DNA of 64,000 nt. It comes from Amanita rubescens (lineage: Eukaryota > Basidiomycota > Agaricomycetes > Agaricales > Amanitaceae). The notes beneath the pieces are model-generated. The model worked only from the letters and a program-made list of their open reading frames with translations. It did not search any database and had not been told where the DNA came from. The first letter of the stretch is position 1, and each line of letters begins with the position of its first letter. Below are positions 44,160 through 56,715 of this stretch, piece by piece. The stretch spans positions 1 to 64,000 of the forward strand of contig WION01000279.1 of NCBI GenBank assembly GCA_015039365.1, read 5' to 3'. The translations under genes were made by a program, and so were the position numbers.

Positions 44160-46609
44160 TTACGTCGCCGGCACATCCGCCGGCTTATCTTGATTCGGAA
44201 TCTTGAGAAGCATATGCCTCGAAACCCCACTAGGTGGAGTCACACGGTGTTTCTCCAAGGAATAACCCCACTTTTTCGGATGCCACACCGCAAACCAGTA
44301 CCAATACGCGATACCAATAAGCGCCACTCCAAATGCCGCGGCGGCATGAGACTACGGAACCCACCAGTCAAAAACAAAAATGTGAGCAGGACGTCGTCGA
44401 CTCACCCAATACGGCAAGTATTGATAGATCAACCTTCCCTTGCTAGATGGTATAAACGGCGCGATCAAGAGCAGAACGTTGGATACAAAGTAGGCGATAA
44501 CGATGAACCTCGGTGTGCGGACAGTTGGATTCCACTGGAACATACTGAACCCTTTCACGTGGATTAGTAATAGACCGATGGATACGAGCGTATTGACGAT
44601 GAAGATGCAGTAGATTCCGACTAAGGTTTTGTTGGGCGAGTCAGTGCGGCGGGTGTACATCTACAACCAAGGTACGTACGGCTGAGGAGGAAGACAAATC
44701 CGTCTCCTGGGGGAGTTGCGAACAAAAGCGTGGACGAGATGAGGTATTGGGTGAAGAGTCCGGCAAAGGGTGTGTTGAAAGGTTTGTTGCTGGACAAGAA
44801 TCCTGAAAAAGGAAGGACGCCTTCTCTACCAACTTCTTGAATGACTAGGTGAGGAGAGGCGTAAATACGAGTATGCATGTAAAGTGATTCGGAAGGCACC
44901 TCGTCCTTGGGAAAATTGGGTTGCCATGACGCTTCCGAGGACTGATAGCGCTACAAAGGAACTTAGCAGCTGAACAAGACCCGCATCAGTTACGTTCGTG
45001 TATGCGCTATTTGGAGCTTCTTACCCTTTCGACTTGATCCCCAAACAGGTTTCGGAAGAATATCGAACTGCAAATCCTCAACACCATCTGTTGCTTACTC
45101 AAAACAGGTTGAACTCACACGACGACATTGTTGCTATCCAACATATCTTTCTTTGAAACGACAGCGAAATAGGCAATATTGACAAGGACGTATAGCGTAG
45201 CGACGATGGAAAAGCTGATGACCGAAGCATTCTTCAGCGTCAATACGGGATTTTTCACTTCAGAGAGGGCATAGTTCGCATTTTGGAAACCGACGAATGC
45301 CCTATAAATCAATTAGGCGCATTTACGAATCAGATAGAACCAGTACGTACCAAAGAACATTGTAAAACCCGCCAGACAACACCTCAGGTGTTATAACCGT
45401 GCCTTCCCAAAAGTTCTTCCACTCATAATTGTGCGGTTTATCATAGCCGTCCCTTACTTGAAAGCCTGATACGCCAGCGAGGGATAGGATACCCGCTATG
45501 GCGATGGCAGCGAGAACTACCAATTTGAACATACCCAGAACATTTTGGATCCTGATGCCGAGTGTCACATTTAACCCATGTACAAAGGTGACGAATGTGA
45601 GACAGTAGTAAGCGAGAGAACGGACGTTGGACGGGGTGGGGTCTATCCCGAGTGCACGCAAGGCGTCTGGTTTCGAGATTAGGGTTGGAAGAAGACGCAA
45701 GATATGAGATGGCTCACAGTTTCCGAAAATGATGCTACTTGGAGCCGAGCTTCTCTGTTTAACTGGGATTAAGAAACGGTATCCAAGGGTTTGGATGAGA
45801 TTAACTGACTGAGATAGACTGAATATATGGCAAATATACACGTCATAAGCCATTGAGGTTGATCGAACGAGAATTCGAGGTAGTTCTTCGCGCCTCCGCT
45901 CCTGGGTAGACTCTGGAAAGGAGAGTAGAAAGACATAGGTTTTCGAAGATAACCGAACGAACCGTTCCATATTCAACATATACGTATGTTCCTGCAGCAG
46001 CTATGAAAGAGCCTGCGACCCACAAGATGAGGGCCATTCCAACGCTTCCAGCTGCTTGCAAAATGAGACCCGGCGACGCATATATGCTATCAACAATCAT
46101 CAGAATACTTTACTTTCGACGAATACAGCGCATGTATGCCTACCCTGTGCCTATGACAAAGTTGAATATGAGTGTCGTTGCGCTGAAGAGACCTGTAGGA
46201 CGAGAAAAACGCGTCAGCTGCAGACTACTAGACAATGGAGGAGGCAAACCTAGTGTCCTGAGCTCCGGTGGGACATCATCGAACGATTCTCCATGGTTTC
46301 CTGTCAAACTCGGTCAGCGGTGATGGATGCCACGTAGTTGTGAGTCGGGGCACCATTCGAGCCCTTTTGGAAGGGTACAGGGCGAGTGCTGCCCGCGCTA
46401 GGGGTGCCAGTCGTTGGCCCAGCTGTTTCCGGGATCATGTCCAGCGCCACTTGAATCTGGAAGCCGCAACGACAGGGACAGTCCTTAGTACCAGTAGATC
46501 CAAAGTCAGGCGGTTTCTGAGCTGTCCCTCCTGGTGTTGGTATTAGCGGCTGCCTCTCAGGATCCTGAGCGCCGTGAGGTTGAACAGAGTCTCCTTTCGT
46601 CGTGCTCAT
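44160..46609 (-). CDS. Methionine-type amino-acid permease (MUP1/LAT-like)
   Basis: APC-superfamily transporter of the plasma membrane, closest in motif to high-affinity methionine permease MUP1. A polar N-terminus (MSTTKGDSVQPHGAQ) ends in the Pro/Gly-rich ERQPLIPTPGGTAQ. Then come TM1 (LFSATTLIFNFVIGTG, IYASPGLILQAAGSVGMAL), the FIAAAGTYVYVEYGT helix, the family motif LPRSGGAKNYLEFSF, the FKLVVLAAIAIAGILSLAGVS helix, AFVGFQNANYALSEVKNPVLTLK (the hallmark FxGxxNANYAL...EVKNP) and VLLLIAPFIPSS near the end. The last exon closes with WYWFAVWHPKKWGY and a TAA at 44160-44162. About twelve TM helices over at least ten exons. Function by family; methionine is the likeliest substrate but other neutral amino acids are possible. 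Confidence 0.9.
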
Positions 46610-46737
46610 TCAAGCGAGTCAACGTGGGACACAGATGGGAACGAAGAAAGAGGCTTCCAAGACTGAGAAACGTGTGTTATACCGTGGATATGGTGACATC
46701 CTAATATGGTTGCTTCAGGAATGGCAGTTCAATTCAG

Positions 46738-48190
46738 TTGCAGTTGATGGTAAGAGCGGAGAGGGTGCGTTACGTAATGTATAGTACTAAATTAGAACTA
46801 GTGCGGAGTCTGACTATGCTAGAAGCAGTTGTACCACGACGCTGTACTACCTCTTGCAAGTATACTACCTCTGGTCGATACACGAGCTTATATTTTAAAA
46901 GGTCGTTCAAAAGCTCGAGCTCCCTTATTCGAGCCGCGTCCCAACGTGCTCTATCATCGGCCCCTAATCGGCTTTCACATGATTTCAGATCGGATCATCT
47001 GCGGCTTCTTTCCGTCTGTCATGCGTCGTACAACCATCTGTGGGTTTCTGGTGGGCCTGGTCTGAGACCGAAAAGAATGTTGTTCGTCGTACGATCTGAT
47101 GTTCAGTTCGAGGGCTATGGCGTTGAACCGGCTATGGCGTTGAACCTCCGTGTTCCTGCGGAATACACGGTGAGCTCTACCACTTTAGCAGTCTACAAAA
47201 TGTCTGTGACGCTCACGGAAACTTCCCGCGGCCAGCTCCCGCCACGCCAGCGCCCACGGACCCCGGGCCGCCTCACTCCCGCTCCCTCCGCGCCCCCGTC
47301 AGCACAAAAAGGCGCAGGCATCATCGGGAAGGCCGGCAAGAATGTCACTGAACTAAGAGACCGGGAGAAGGGGTTGGGCACCGTGCTGTTCAACACTCAC
47401 GACGACTGTCGCGGAAGTAGACGTGCAGGCCAAGGCTATTCCAGCAGCTGAGCAGCAACTACAGCAAATGTCGTCGCCGGAATGGCGAAGTCAAAAACCT
47501 AGCAGAAGCCAAATATCACCCCCCTCGGACCTTTCGCCCTGGTGGTGCCAACCCCCTGGAAGGCGAGTTAAGCGCATGGAACTCAAGCAGGCATGCTCGC
47601 CGCTCTCGACAAGCTCAAGTCAACTCACGCTTATCTGGACCCGATCTCGTCTTTCCTGAAAAGCTGCGAATGCAATTTGCGAACAAACGATTTAGTCTAT
47701 TTCGGTGCTCGGCAGTGCGTCTCTCACGTTTGGTATTGTACAAGTGTTCACACCTCACCGATCGTAGAGCCAAATTCACCAGAAAGGAAACCGTTTTGCG
47801 ATATCCTTACCTCGTAAGCGAGGATAATCTGCCGTCTGTGAGAGCGCCGGGACCACCACCACCAGGATTCACCGGAGCATCCAACCACATTTACAAAACC
47901 GAAAATCATCCTCGACGAAAGGTAAGCTCCTTTCTCCCCTCACATAATTCTAACCCTAACCCAATCTGCAGCAAAATTGACACTGGACAACAAACGCCTC
48001 ATCGCCGGTTCCGCCGACTTTGCCATCGACTCCTGGATCAACCCATACGCCTATCCGATCTCCACCCCTCTCAACTCAATACCAGGTCGAATCCTTTGCG
48101 AGAGCCACCTCAGTAGCTTGTTGGACTTGTTAGGCTGCGGCGGGAGTCTTTCGACGGTCGAGGCGAGTGGTGAAAATGCCTGCGTGGATT
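46738..48190 (+). pseudogene. Decayed coding region with a KH-domain-like core
   Basis: Several plus frames look once-coding but none is complete. At 47,310-47,365 the reading AGIIGKAGKNVTELRDR carries the GxxG (GKAG) loop and flanking pattern of a KH RNA-binding domain, after a Pro/Arg-rich linker (LPPRQRPRTPGRL). About 100 bp later a QAKAIPAAEQQLQQM stretch and, beyond, a broken frame with LGPFALVVPTPWKA and MLAALDKLKSTHAYLDPI appear, interrupted by stops. The 237-codon frame at 46,738-47,451 is partly chance. Either an old KH-protein pseudogene or part of a mobile element; I cannot tell which. Confidence 0.4.
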
Positions 48191-48237
48191 AGCCTAGGCA
48201 TTAGTTGGCGATCACATCTAGAAGTCATGAAACCCAG

Positions 48238-48282
48238 ATGTCTGTCAATGGTGGAAGGATCGTGAAACGGGTATCACCGTGA
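48238..48282 (+). pseudogene. Orphan C-terminal exon of a short-chain dehydrogenase
   Basis: After a CCCAG acceptor the frame reads MSVNGGRIVK, then a stop at 48280. This matches the last exon of the dehydrogenase downstream, where the reading is ISVNGGRFVQ. The stretch is the trailing exon of a sister gene whose upstream part is gone or unrecognisable. Confidence 0.65.
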
Positions 48283-48962
48283 ACACTTTTGGCAGGTACA
48301 AGCCCGTAACTCTGAAGAAGATGGACGCTCAGGGTTGTCATTCAGAGGATTGCTTCGGCTATAACCCACGATGCCACCTCGACAAAAATAGACCATCAGG
48401 TGCCAGGCAACGTATATACCCATGAAAAACCTCGAGCATGTGGATTTAATGCTATACCAAACCGAGATCTGATGGTTTTTGGATATAAAAAAACTAACTT
48501 CAAATCCACGCGCGTACATCGCAATAATTTCCTGCTTCATTCACATCAACTTTGGATCTGGCTTTATCCACTAGGGGATAGCAGGTGATAGCGGTTGAAG
48601 TCGCGTTAATAAGCGATCGTAAAGGTGCTTACGAAAACTCATAAATGCGTGCCAACGTTGGTTAAAAGTTTAGCAGTCGAGTCCGAGGTCAGCAAGGCCT
48701 TCAAGTGGGGTTGATCTGCATAAGGGGGCAAGATAAAAGATGTTTACAGACGAAAGCAAAAAGGGACGCTACACCTTCGGGGTTGCGAAAACTATAATTG
48801 GCGTTTGCAGGGGCAGGCGCTGCAGAGTGGACGCGTCGGCGCTGAGCGCTCTGATTGACACGAGAAAACATGGCTGTGAATCTTAGCAAACTGAAACACA
48901 TGATGCCGGTTAGGCTTATCGATCATATCAGATGTGCGTATAAAAGGTAAACGTCGTTTCCA

Positions 48963-50155
48963 GTGTGCTCCCATCTGTTTTCCGTGTCATGTACATCCGA
49001 GTCGAAAGGGGTAGCCATTATCACTGGCTCTGCTGGAGGCCTCGGAAAAGCCATCGTCTTGCAGCTCGCTGAGGATGGCTACGATATCTCCTTGAACGGT
49101 ACATCCAGAAGTCAGAGCGAGATGGAATTGCTTGCAGAGGATGTCAGGAGAAAGTGAAGGAAAGTTATTCATCGTCGTGGGTGATGTCGCGGTGGAGAAC
49201 GACGTGAAGAACCTCGTCGACACTACGGTCGAAAAGCTTGGTGGACTGGATATCGTCAGTTACTCCCAAACCTCTCAACGAAAAGTGACAAGCTGAACTT
49301 GAATAATTCAGTTGGTCGCTAACGCTGGAATTTTGGGTGCCGGAGCACTCCTTAAATGTCAGTCAATTCCTACTATGCATTTGTTAAGGGTATTGACGTC
49401 TGGCAAAGCTACCGTCGACGACTTTGATAAGATCTTTGCCATCAATGTGCGAGGAGTATACCTGTGCTTCAGGTATGCCGCTGAAAAGATGATAGCCCAA
49501 GGACGTGGTGGTCGGCTGCTCGCTGCTTCGTCGATGGCCGGGTTAACGGGGATACCGCTTTTATCGCTTTATAGTTCCACAAAGTGGGCAATTCGAGGAC
49601 TTGTTACTAGCGTTGGTATGGATATTCTTTCTATTGCCTCCAGTTGGTCCATTGACTGTCCTATAGCGAAGGAGGTCGGAAGACACGGCATTACTGTCAA
49701 CGCGTATGCGCCGGGCGTCATGGGCACCACTTCGATGTGTAAGTTAGGAAGTAATTCAGTGAATCTATGCGAGATTTAGACTTTTAACAGGGAAGGACAC
49801 GAAAGCGTACTATACTGCAGAACTTGGATTACCGAGCCTGGATGCCATTGAAGAATCTGTTTGTCTATGATCTTGATCAATGGTGCTTCCTTCTCATGAA
49901 TGGCTAGGAAATGAAAGAAACGGCTGTGGGGTACTTGGGCAAGCCAGAGGATGTCGCAAATGTGATTTCTTTTCTTGTCAAAAAGGAATCACACTTCATA
50001 ACCGGTAAGCATCTTATAACGAGAAAGAAAAAGTCTGAGACGTGCCTTTCATCGACTTTAGGGCAAACGGTAAGCTGTGGTTCCCGAAAATGCCACATGA
50101 TCTAATCCACTTGAAACTTTAGATATCTGTCAACGGCGGAAGATTCGTACAATGA
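48963..50155 (+). CDS. Short-chain dehydrogenase (acetoin/diacetyl reductase type), one frame break
   Basis: Classical SDR with NAD(P)(H) Rossmann fold. Motifs: SKGVAIITGSAGGLGKAI (TGxxxGxG cofactor site), LVANAGILGAGALL, IFAINVRGVYLCFRYAAEKM, RLLAASSMAGLTG, the active-site YSSTKWAIRGL (YxxxK), GRHGITVNAYAPGVMGT, and the C-terminal ISVNGGRFVQ. This is the acetoin reductase subgroup that interconverts diacetyl, acetoin and butanediol. A single extra A in AGAAAG at about 49,150 breaks the frame between ELLAEDVRR and EGKLFIVVGDV. The start is uncertain: the frame opens at a GTG (48963) and the nearest ATG, near 48,990, is out of frame. One exon near the end is only 8 nt (50062-50069). An orphan last exon of a sister copy lies about 0.7 kb upstream. 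Confidence 0.8.
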
Positions 50156-51922
50156 ACTTCAAACTTGGAATGTGCATGAGCGAATTGTGGAGTTTTCTAG
50201 AATGCTTACTGACTGCTCTTCATTGTATCCGTTCTCTCTGAGTTCAGGAACAAACTTGTATCGCATAATTATCATGAAACATACGCAGTCGCGTAGTAAG
50301 CCCAGGACCAAGTTAATCCTCCGGGGTCACGTTCCAGGCGAATTGCTGGCAACCAAGACACATTCCTGTCGTACACAAAGAAGGGGCACTCTTCGCTAAT
50401 TGTGGTGCGACCCTGATGGTCTGGAGCCTACCATTTGAATTCAGCACTTCACTCACGATGAATCATGAGAAGAATCTGCAATATCCGAATCGTTCAGATT
50501 AGACAGCAGGCGACGGCACGACTCGGGGAAAAGCTTTAGCCACGTTGTCTGACTTCTCTTCGTAAATTATAAATGATAGAGATTTGACGATATCCGTTTT
50601 TTTTAGTGCTAGTTTTGGAGAACAAGATCTAGAAAGGCTGTCAGTCTTGAAAGCCTTCTTTGCCAAAAACACCAGTTTCAGCCCTTTACGCACCGGCCAT
50701 GGCGCGTCCTCTTTAGCGGATGACAAAGACAAAGCACAGGTATATTACACGATGTACACGACGGCCGCCCATACCCTACCATACGCCACGAGCGTCACGG
50801 GGCCTAAACAAGGAGTTAAAAAAAATAAAAAATCTTCTTGATCCAACAGAATCCAACGGGATTTCGTACGTCCTCACCTCGAAAGCAATGACGGGCACCG
50901 ACCTTTCAACTGGCTGCATGTATTAAGAGGCTCGCCTTACTAGGTTTCCTGAAAGAAAGGTTCGAAACGAACCTGAAATGATATAGTTGTGAATGCATGT
51001 AGCATGCTTTTTGGTCTTCTTCAGCGTCAACGCGTCACTTATATATAAGTGTCGTCATCTATCAAGTCCAAACAGACACGCATTTAAATTTTACGGTGAC
51101 TAATAGTAATGTGGCGGAAAAACCGAGGCGTTTGAATCACCGTTCTCTTTCCTCCATTCGCTCATCTTTGTGGTCTAGTGCCCAACACTGGTGCTCAGCT
51201 GAGGCTGGAAAATGCATTGAGGTCGGTCTTCTTGAACTTGAGCGTGACTAGGCGGTTGATCGATATTGATCAATGAATGCAGGTTTTGGATGGCGTCTTC
51301 GTCCTCGGCCGCAGCATCGGATTTATGGATTATTGCCTCGACTTGAATCGTTTACTCGCATTCATCAGCGTGGCATACCCCCGTTATTGGCCTAGATGAG
51401 ATGGGCCTATTCTTCTCGTATCTCACAGGCTCGCCCGTTGATAGTGATATCACCCATCTCTTTGAAGCCTCAGGTTATCGCGTTTGGGCGACAGCGACAT
51501 CGGGTGTACCATAGACTAGTTCGTAATAGAAACAATGGGTCTTCACATTGGCCTTCTGACATCCGTGTATGCTTGAGTATTATGGTGTTCGGACAATGCC
51601 GCAGCGTGGTATGCGTGACGCGTGACTGGAGACCCATCAACACATCTTGATCTTGTACTTCACCATCGTGCCTCACAAAGTCAGCATGCTTGCAAACTCT
51701 CAACTTACAGTTGTCAAAGATAGCATACTGACTGATGTCAAGGGCAACTATGTGTGTCCCATTCTTGCAATATCCATGATTGATAGAAATTTATGTTTTG
51801 CTTTGCAAACCAGATTCAGAACACTAGCACAGTTTACAGTATGTGACTGTTTGAACAATGACTCTGACAAAGCTGAATGATCCATCCAGTCAGTACTGAA
51901 GAGATTCTGGGTAGGTTATCCT
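50156..51922. other. Intergenic, upstream of the NLR
   Basis: No gene with recognisable domain. Frames at 50,584-50,841, 51,396-51,650 and 51,647-51,880 are short; the last two could be 5' exons of the NLR but show no known N-terminal effector domain. GC drops by eye from about 51,650 onward, where the NLR begins. Confidence 0.4.
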
Positions 51923-54900
51923 ATGAATATCTGCACTTGTCCCTATACTGTTTTATTGTGCCCTGAAACTCTACTTGTAGGGAAGTTCCATAAATGGTTG
52001 AATGCACCTGATCCCTCAACCAATCATAATATTGCAAGAAAAAAATACCATAAAAATACTGGTCAGTGGCTCCTTGATGATGCAAGATATGGGATTTGGA
52101 AGCAACAACCCAATTCCTTTATGTGGATCAATGGAATTTGTAAGTGTTGCTTCTATATAGAATGAGGCAGTAACTAAGTGTATTCTTTGTAGCTGGTTGT
52201 GGAAAATCACTCATCTGGTGTGTGGGGCTATGACTTTTTTATTTAATCAACTTAGCTATGAGATAGTTCTACCATTATTGAGGATATCAAAGCCATTGCA
52301 CAGGCTCAGCCTGGAACTGGTCTAGCATTCTTCTATTTTGACATTCATGACAGGGCAAAGCAGGCTATAAGAGGTCTTCTTTCATCTCTAACATTGGCTC
52401 TGACAGCAAGATCTGAGAATTACCTCCCCATGCAGAAGCTTTATGAGAAGCATGCTAAAATTTACAGCCCAACAGAAGATGAACTCCTTGAGCTGCTTTT
52501 AGAGCTTCTTAAAGGCTTTAAACAAGCCTACATCATAATTGATGCTCTGGATGAATGTGATGAATATCATCAGTTATTTAATTTGATCAGGACTATTCAT
52601 CAGTGTCAAATGGAGTCCCATCTTCACCTCCTGGTGAGCAGCAGGAGAGAACAAGATATTGTTGTGATGATGGAAGAATGTCATACAGCAGAAGTACAAC
52701 TTTCTGCAAATTTTGTTGGGACAGACATCATGTCTTATATCCAATCAGCTGTTGGGGAATATAGGTTGAAGAGGTGGGGCCATAAAGTTCAAGAATTAAT
52801 AAAAGCTAAACTCATTAATGGTGCAAATGGAATGTATGTGGACTGTCTTCAACATTAAAGGTATTTAGCTGAGACAATGAGCAGGTTCCGCTGGGTGGCT
52901 TGCCAAGTTGAAGAGCTGAGGAAATGCCCAAACCAAAGGAATGCTTCTGCAGAGTCTTGAATGTCTTCCCAAAGACTTGGAGACTACCTATGATCAAATA
53001 CTCCAAAGAATTGATGAAAGTGTAATGCCATGTGCAAAACTTCTTTTATGTTGGTTGGTGTTTGGAATCAGACCATTGAAGATAGAGGAGCTTGCCACTG
53101 TTTCCACATTTGATTCATCTGAAGGCACTATATGACCCCTACTTGGCACTGGCACATCCTGATGATGTGATACAAGTCTGCTCAAGCCTTGTGACAAAGA
53201 CAGATGATAAAACAGTTCAATTGGCTCATGCATCTGTGAAGGAGTATTTCCTTAGGAAACCAAGAATGTGGAGAGATGAGATGATTGTACTGAATGATAT
53301 GGAGATAGGCCATGGGTTGCTTGCTTTTGGCTGCTTAAAGTACCTTCTGAAGGAAATTTGGATGTCTGCTATGACAGCATCAGACTTTCCTCTTCTCAAC
53401 TATTCAGCTGAGTTTTGGCCTTATCATTATAGGCTGAGTAAAAAAAGCTCAAATTTACATGCCCTTGCTATGTCCTTTCTTCATAATGATACAATATTTG
53501 AAATCTGGGCATTCAGAGTACAATGAGGGAGTCAAGTCCATCACTTGGATGGGATATGAAAAATGTTTACCAATTTACTGTGCAGCAGTATTTGGATTAA
53601 AGGATGTCTTAGAGGATTTGACATCAAATAATGTTTGGTCAGAAGAATATAACAATAGTGTGCAAATTGCTGCAATTGGTGGACATATTGATGTTGTTCA
53701 GTTTTTGTTTGACAAGGGAGCAGATGCTAATGCTCAGGCTCAAGGTGGAATGCATCGCAATGCCTTGCAGGCTGCATCATACAATGGTCGTACTCCAGTT
53801 GTGAAGCTTCTCTTGGATATGGGGGTAGATGTCAATGCTCAGGGTGGATATTTTGGAAATGCATTGCAGGCTGCATCACTCAATGGTCATCTAGAAATTG
53901 TCAAGCTACTTGTGGATAAGGGAGCAGATATCCATGTTCAGGGTAACATTGGGAATGCATTGCAGGCTGCATCACTCAATGGGTATACTGAAATTGTGAA
54001 TTTTCTCTTGGACAGAGGAGCAGATGTTAATGCTCCAAGTGGACAGTGTGGCACTGCTTTACAAGTTGCATCCCTTGAAGGTCGTATGGAAGTTGTAAAG
54101 ATTCTCTTGGGCAAGGATGCAGATGTCAATGCTGGAGGTGGGGGCTTTGGCACTGCATTGCAGGCTGCATCACTCAATGGACATATTGAAATTGTAAACC
54201 TTCTCTTGGGCAATGGAGCAGCTATCAATGCTCCAGATAAACCATATGGTAGTGCATTGCAGGCTGCATCATGTGATGGTCAGATTGAAGTTGTAAAACT
54301 TCTCTTGGACAACAATGCAGATGTCAATGCTCAAGGTGGAGAGTATGGTAATGCATTGCAGGCTGCATCATCTGAGGGTTATATGGACCTTGTGAAGCTG
54401 CTGTTGGACAACAAAGCAGATATCAATTCTGAGGGTGGAAAGTATCATAATGCTTTGCAGGCCTGCATTACTCAATGGACATAGTGAAATTGTGAAACAT
54501 CTCTTGGACAGGGGAGCAGATGTCAATGCTCCAGGTGGGGAGTATGGCTAATGCATTACAGGCAGCATCATGCCATGGTCAGAAGGAATTTGTGAAGAAA
54601 CTCCTGGACAATGGAGCAGATATCAATGCTGAAGGGTGGAAAGTATTATAATGCATTGCAGGCTGCATTATTCAATGATCATAGTGAAATTGTACAGCTT
54701 CTCTTGGACAAAGGAGCAGATGTCAATGCTCAAGGTGGGGAATATGGCAATGCATTACAGGCTGCATCATTCAAGGGCCAAACTGAATTTGTGAAACAAC
54801 TCTTTAACAGGAAGATAGATGTCAATGCTCAGTGTGGATACTATGGCAATGCATTGCAAGCTGCATCACTAAATGGCCACAATGAAATTGTGCAGCTTCT

Positions 54901-56265
54901 CTTGGACAATGAAGCAGATGTAAATGCTCAGGGTGGAGTTTATGGAAATGCATTACAGGCTGCATCATATAATGGCCATAATGACATTGTGAGGCTTCTC
55001 TTGGACAATGGAGCAGATGTCAATGCTCAGGGTGGAGAGTATGGTAATGCATTACAGGCTGCATCATATAATGGTCACACTAAGATTGTGAAGATCCTTC
55101 TGAACAAGAATGTTAATGTTAATGTACAGGGTGGAAGGTTTGCCAGTGCATTGCAGGCTGCATCATTTAGTGGCCACATTGAAATTGTCAAGCTTCTTTT
55201 GGACACAGTACATGTTGATGTTCAGGGTGTTGGAGCATATGATAATGCATTGCAAGCTGCATCATCACAAGGTCATGATATAATTGTGGAGCTTCTCCTG
55301 GATAAGGGAGCAAATGTCGATGCCCAGAGTGAAGAGTATGGCAATGCACTGCAAGCTGCATCACTCCATGGTCACAATAAAACAATACAACTTCTCCTAG
55401 ATAAGGGAGCAGATCTTGACATGCTATGTGGAGAGTATGGAAATGCATTGGAGGCTGCATCATTCAATGGCCATATAGAAATTATAAATCTTCTTCTTGA
55501 TAAGGGTGCAGATGTCAATGCTCAGGTTGGAAAATATGGCAATGCATTGCAGGCTGCATCATATAATGGTCATATAGAAATTGTGGAGCTGTTTTGGGGA
55601 AAAAGGTAGATATTAATGCTCAAGGTGGTGTATATGCCAATGCATTGCAGGCTGCATCATCTGAGGGTCATACAAAAGTTGCAATGCTTCTCCTGGACCA
55701 AGGAGCAGAAGTAAATGCTCAGGGTGGAGAATATGGTAATGCATTACAAGCTGCATCATTCCTTGGTCATACTGAAGTTGTGAAACTTTTGCTGGACAAG
55801 GGAGCAGATGTCAATGCAAAAGGTGGAAATTTTGACCATGCATTACTTTGTGCATCATTAACTGGATATATTGACATTGTGAAACTTCTTTTGGACAAGG
55901 GGGTGGATGTCAATATTTGGGGTGGAGGATTTGGAAATGCATTGCAGGCTGCATCATACACAGGGCAGCTTCACATTGTCAATTTTTTGCTAAAGCAGGG
56001 TGCAAATATCAATGCACAAAATGGAATATACAATACTGCATTGCAGGCAGCATCAGCAGGCTGGAATGGCCCAGGAAAAATCTACTCAGAAGCTATTGTC
56101 CACCTGCTCCTCAATTCTGGAGCAGATGTGAATTTGAAAGGTGGTCAATATGGCAGTGCATTGTATGCTGCTAAATGTTGTCAGAAAGATGTCATAGTTG
56201 ACATGCTGTTGGAAATGGGTGCAATTGATGACTCAAAACAAGATCTGAGAACTTATGAATCATGA
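51923..56265 (+). pseudogene. NACHT-ankyrin NLR (STAND NTPase), multiple frame breaks
   Basis: Fungal NOD-like receptor type protein. Its pre-NACHT word NTGQWLLDDARYGIWKQQ leads to FMWINGISGCGKSLI (Walker A, assembled over two introns), FFYFDIHDR, then AYIIIDALDECDE (Walker B) and LHLLVSSRRE (sensor), LPKDLETTYDQIL and AHASVKEYFL (winged-helix region). About 24 ankyrin repeats of 33 residues follow, of the form GADVNAQGGEYGNALQAAS. The frame is broken about seven times: near 52,930, 53,120, 53,510, 54,470, 54,550 and 54,625 by +1 and near 55,603 by -1. No substitution-type stop was noted between them. The sequence is clearly AT-richer than neighbours. The 5' end and effector domain are not found. 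Either a young pseudogene or a difficult-to-sequence locus. Confidence 0.85.
53640..56240 (+). repeat. Tandem ankyrin-repeat coding array, 99-bp unit
   Basis: About 24 copies of a 99-bp unit. Words such as GCATTGCAGGCTGCATCA and GGAGCAGATGTCAATGCTC recur with high identity, higher at the nucleotide level than the typical ankyrin protein conservation demands. Spacing is regular except at the frame-break positions. This suggests ongoing gene conversion or unequal crossing over inside the gene. Confidence 0.85.
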
Positions 56266-56715
56266 TGAAATATGGCAATATTCATGTACTACATACATAC
56301 TATACCATATACATGATCACTGTGCAACATTCTAATAACTTGAAGTCCAGGGCCCATCTAAGATATTGTAGGTTATACAAACTTAAACTCCCTGTTTATA
56401 ATAGCACTGAGTGGCACTTTTATGATCTTCACACACCAGTGGGCCAATGCAGACACAGTATGTGTTTGGAGCATCCAGAAAGTAAGATGTTATGGGCCTT
56501 TCATGTAATCCTATGATTCAGTCTTTCCACCTAGTCTTCCTGTTTAACTCCAGTCGAGGTCATTCCATGCCTAACTGCTATGACCAGTGTATATTTAGTT
56601 GTCTAGCATTTGGTACCCCGGGTGGGATGGTGAAATATGTGCATCCAAGAGAGCTTGAAATTTGTTCAAGCTTGCAACGATGCACTAGGTAATAAAACAG
56701 CTCTAATATGCTCCG
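56266..56715. other. Intergenic between the NLR and the F-box gene
   Basis: AT-rich 3' flank of the NLR returning to average composition by about 56,700. No gene seen. Confidence 0.5.

Noticed and set aside
46738..47451. Intact 237-residue gene
   Set aside because: Only about 15 residues look domain-like (KH GxxG loop); the rest is low-complexity or chance, and downstream coding-like pieces are out of frame, so it is treated as decayed.
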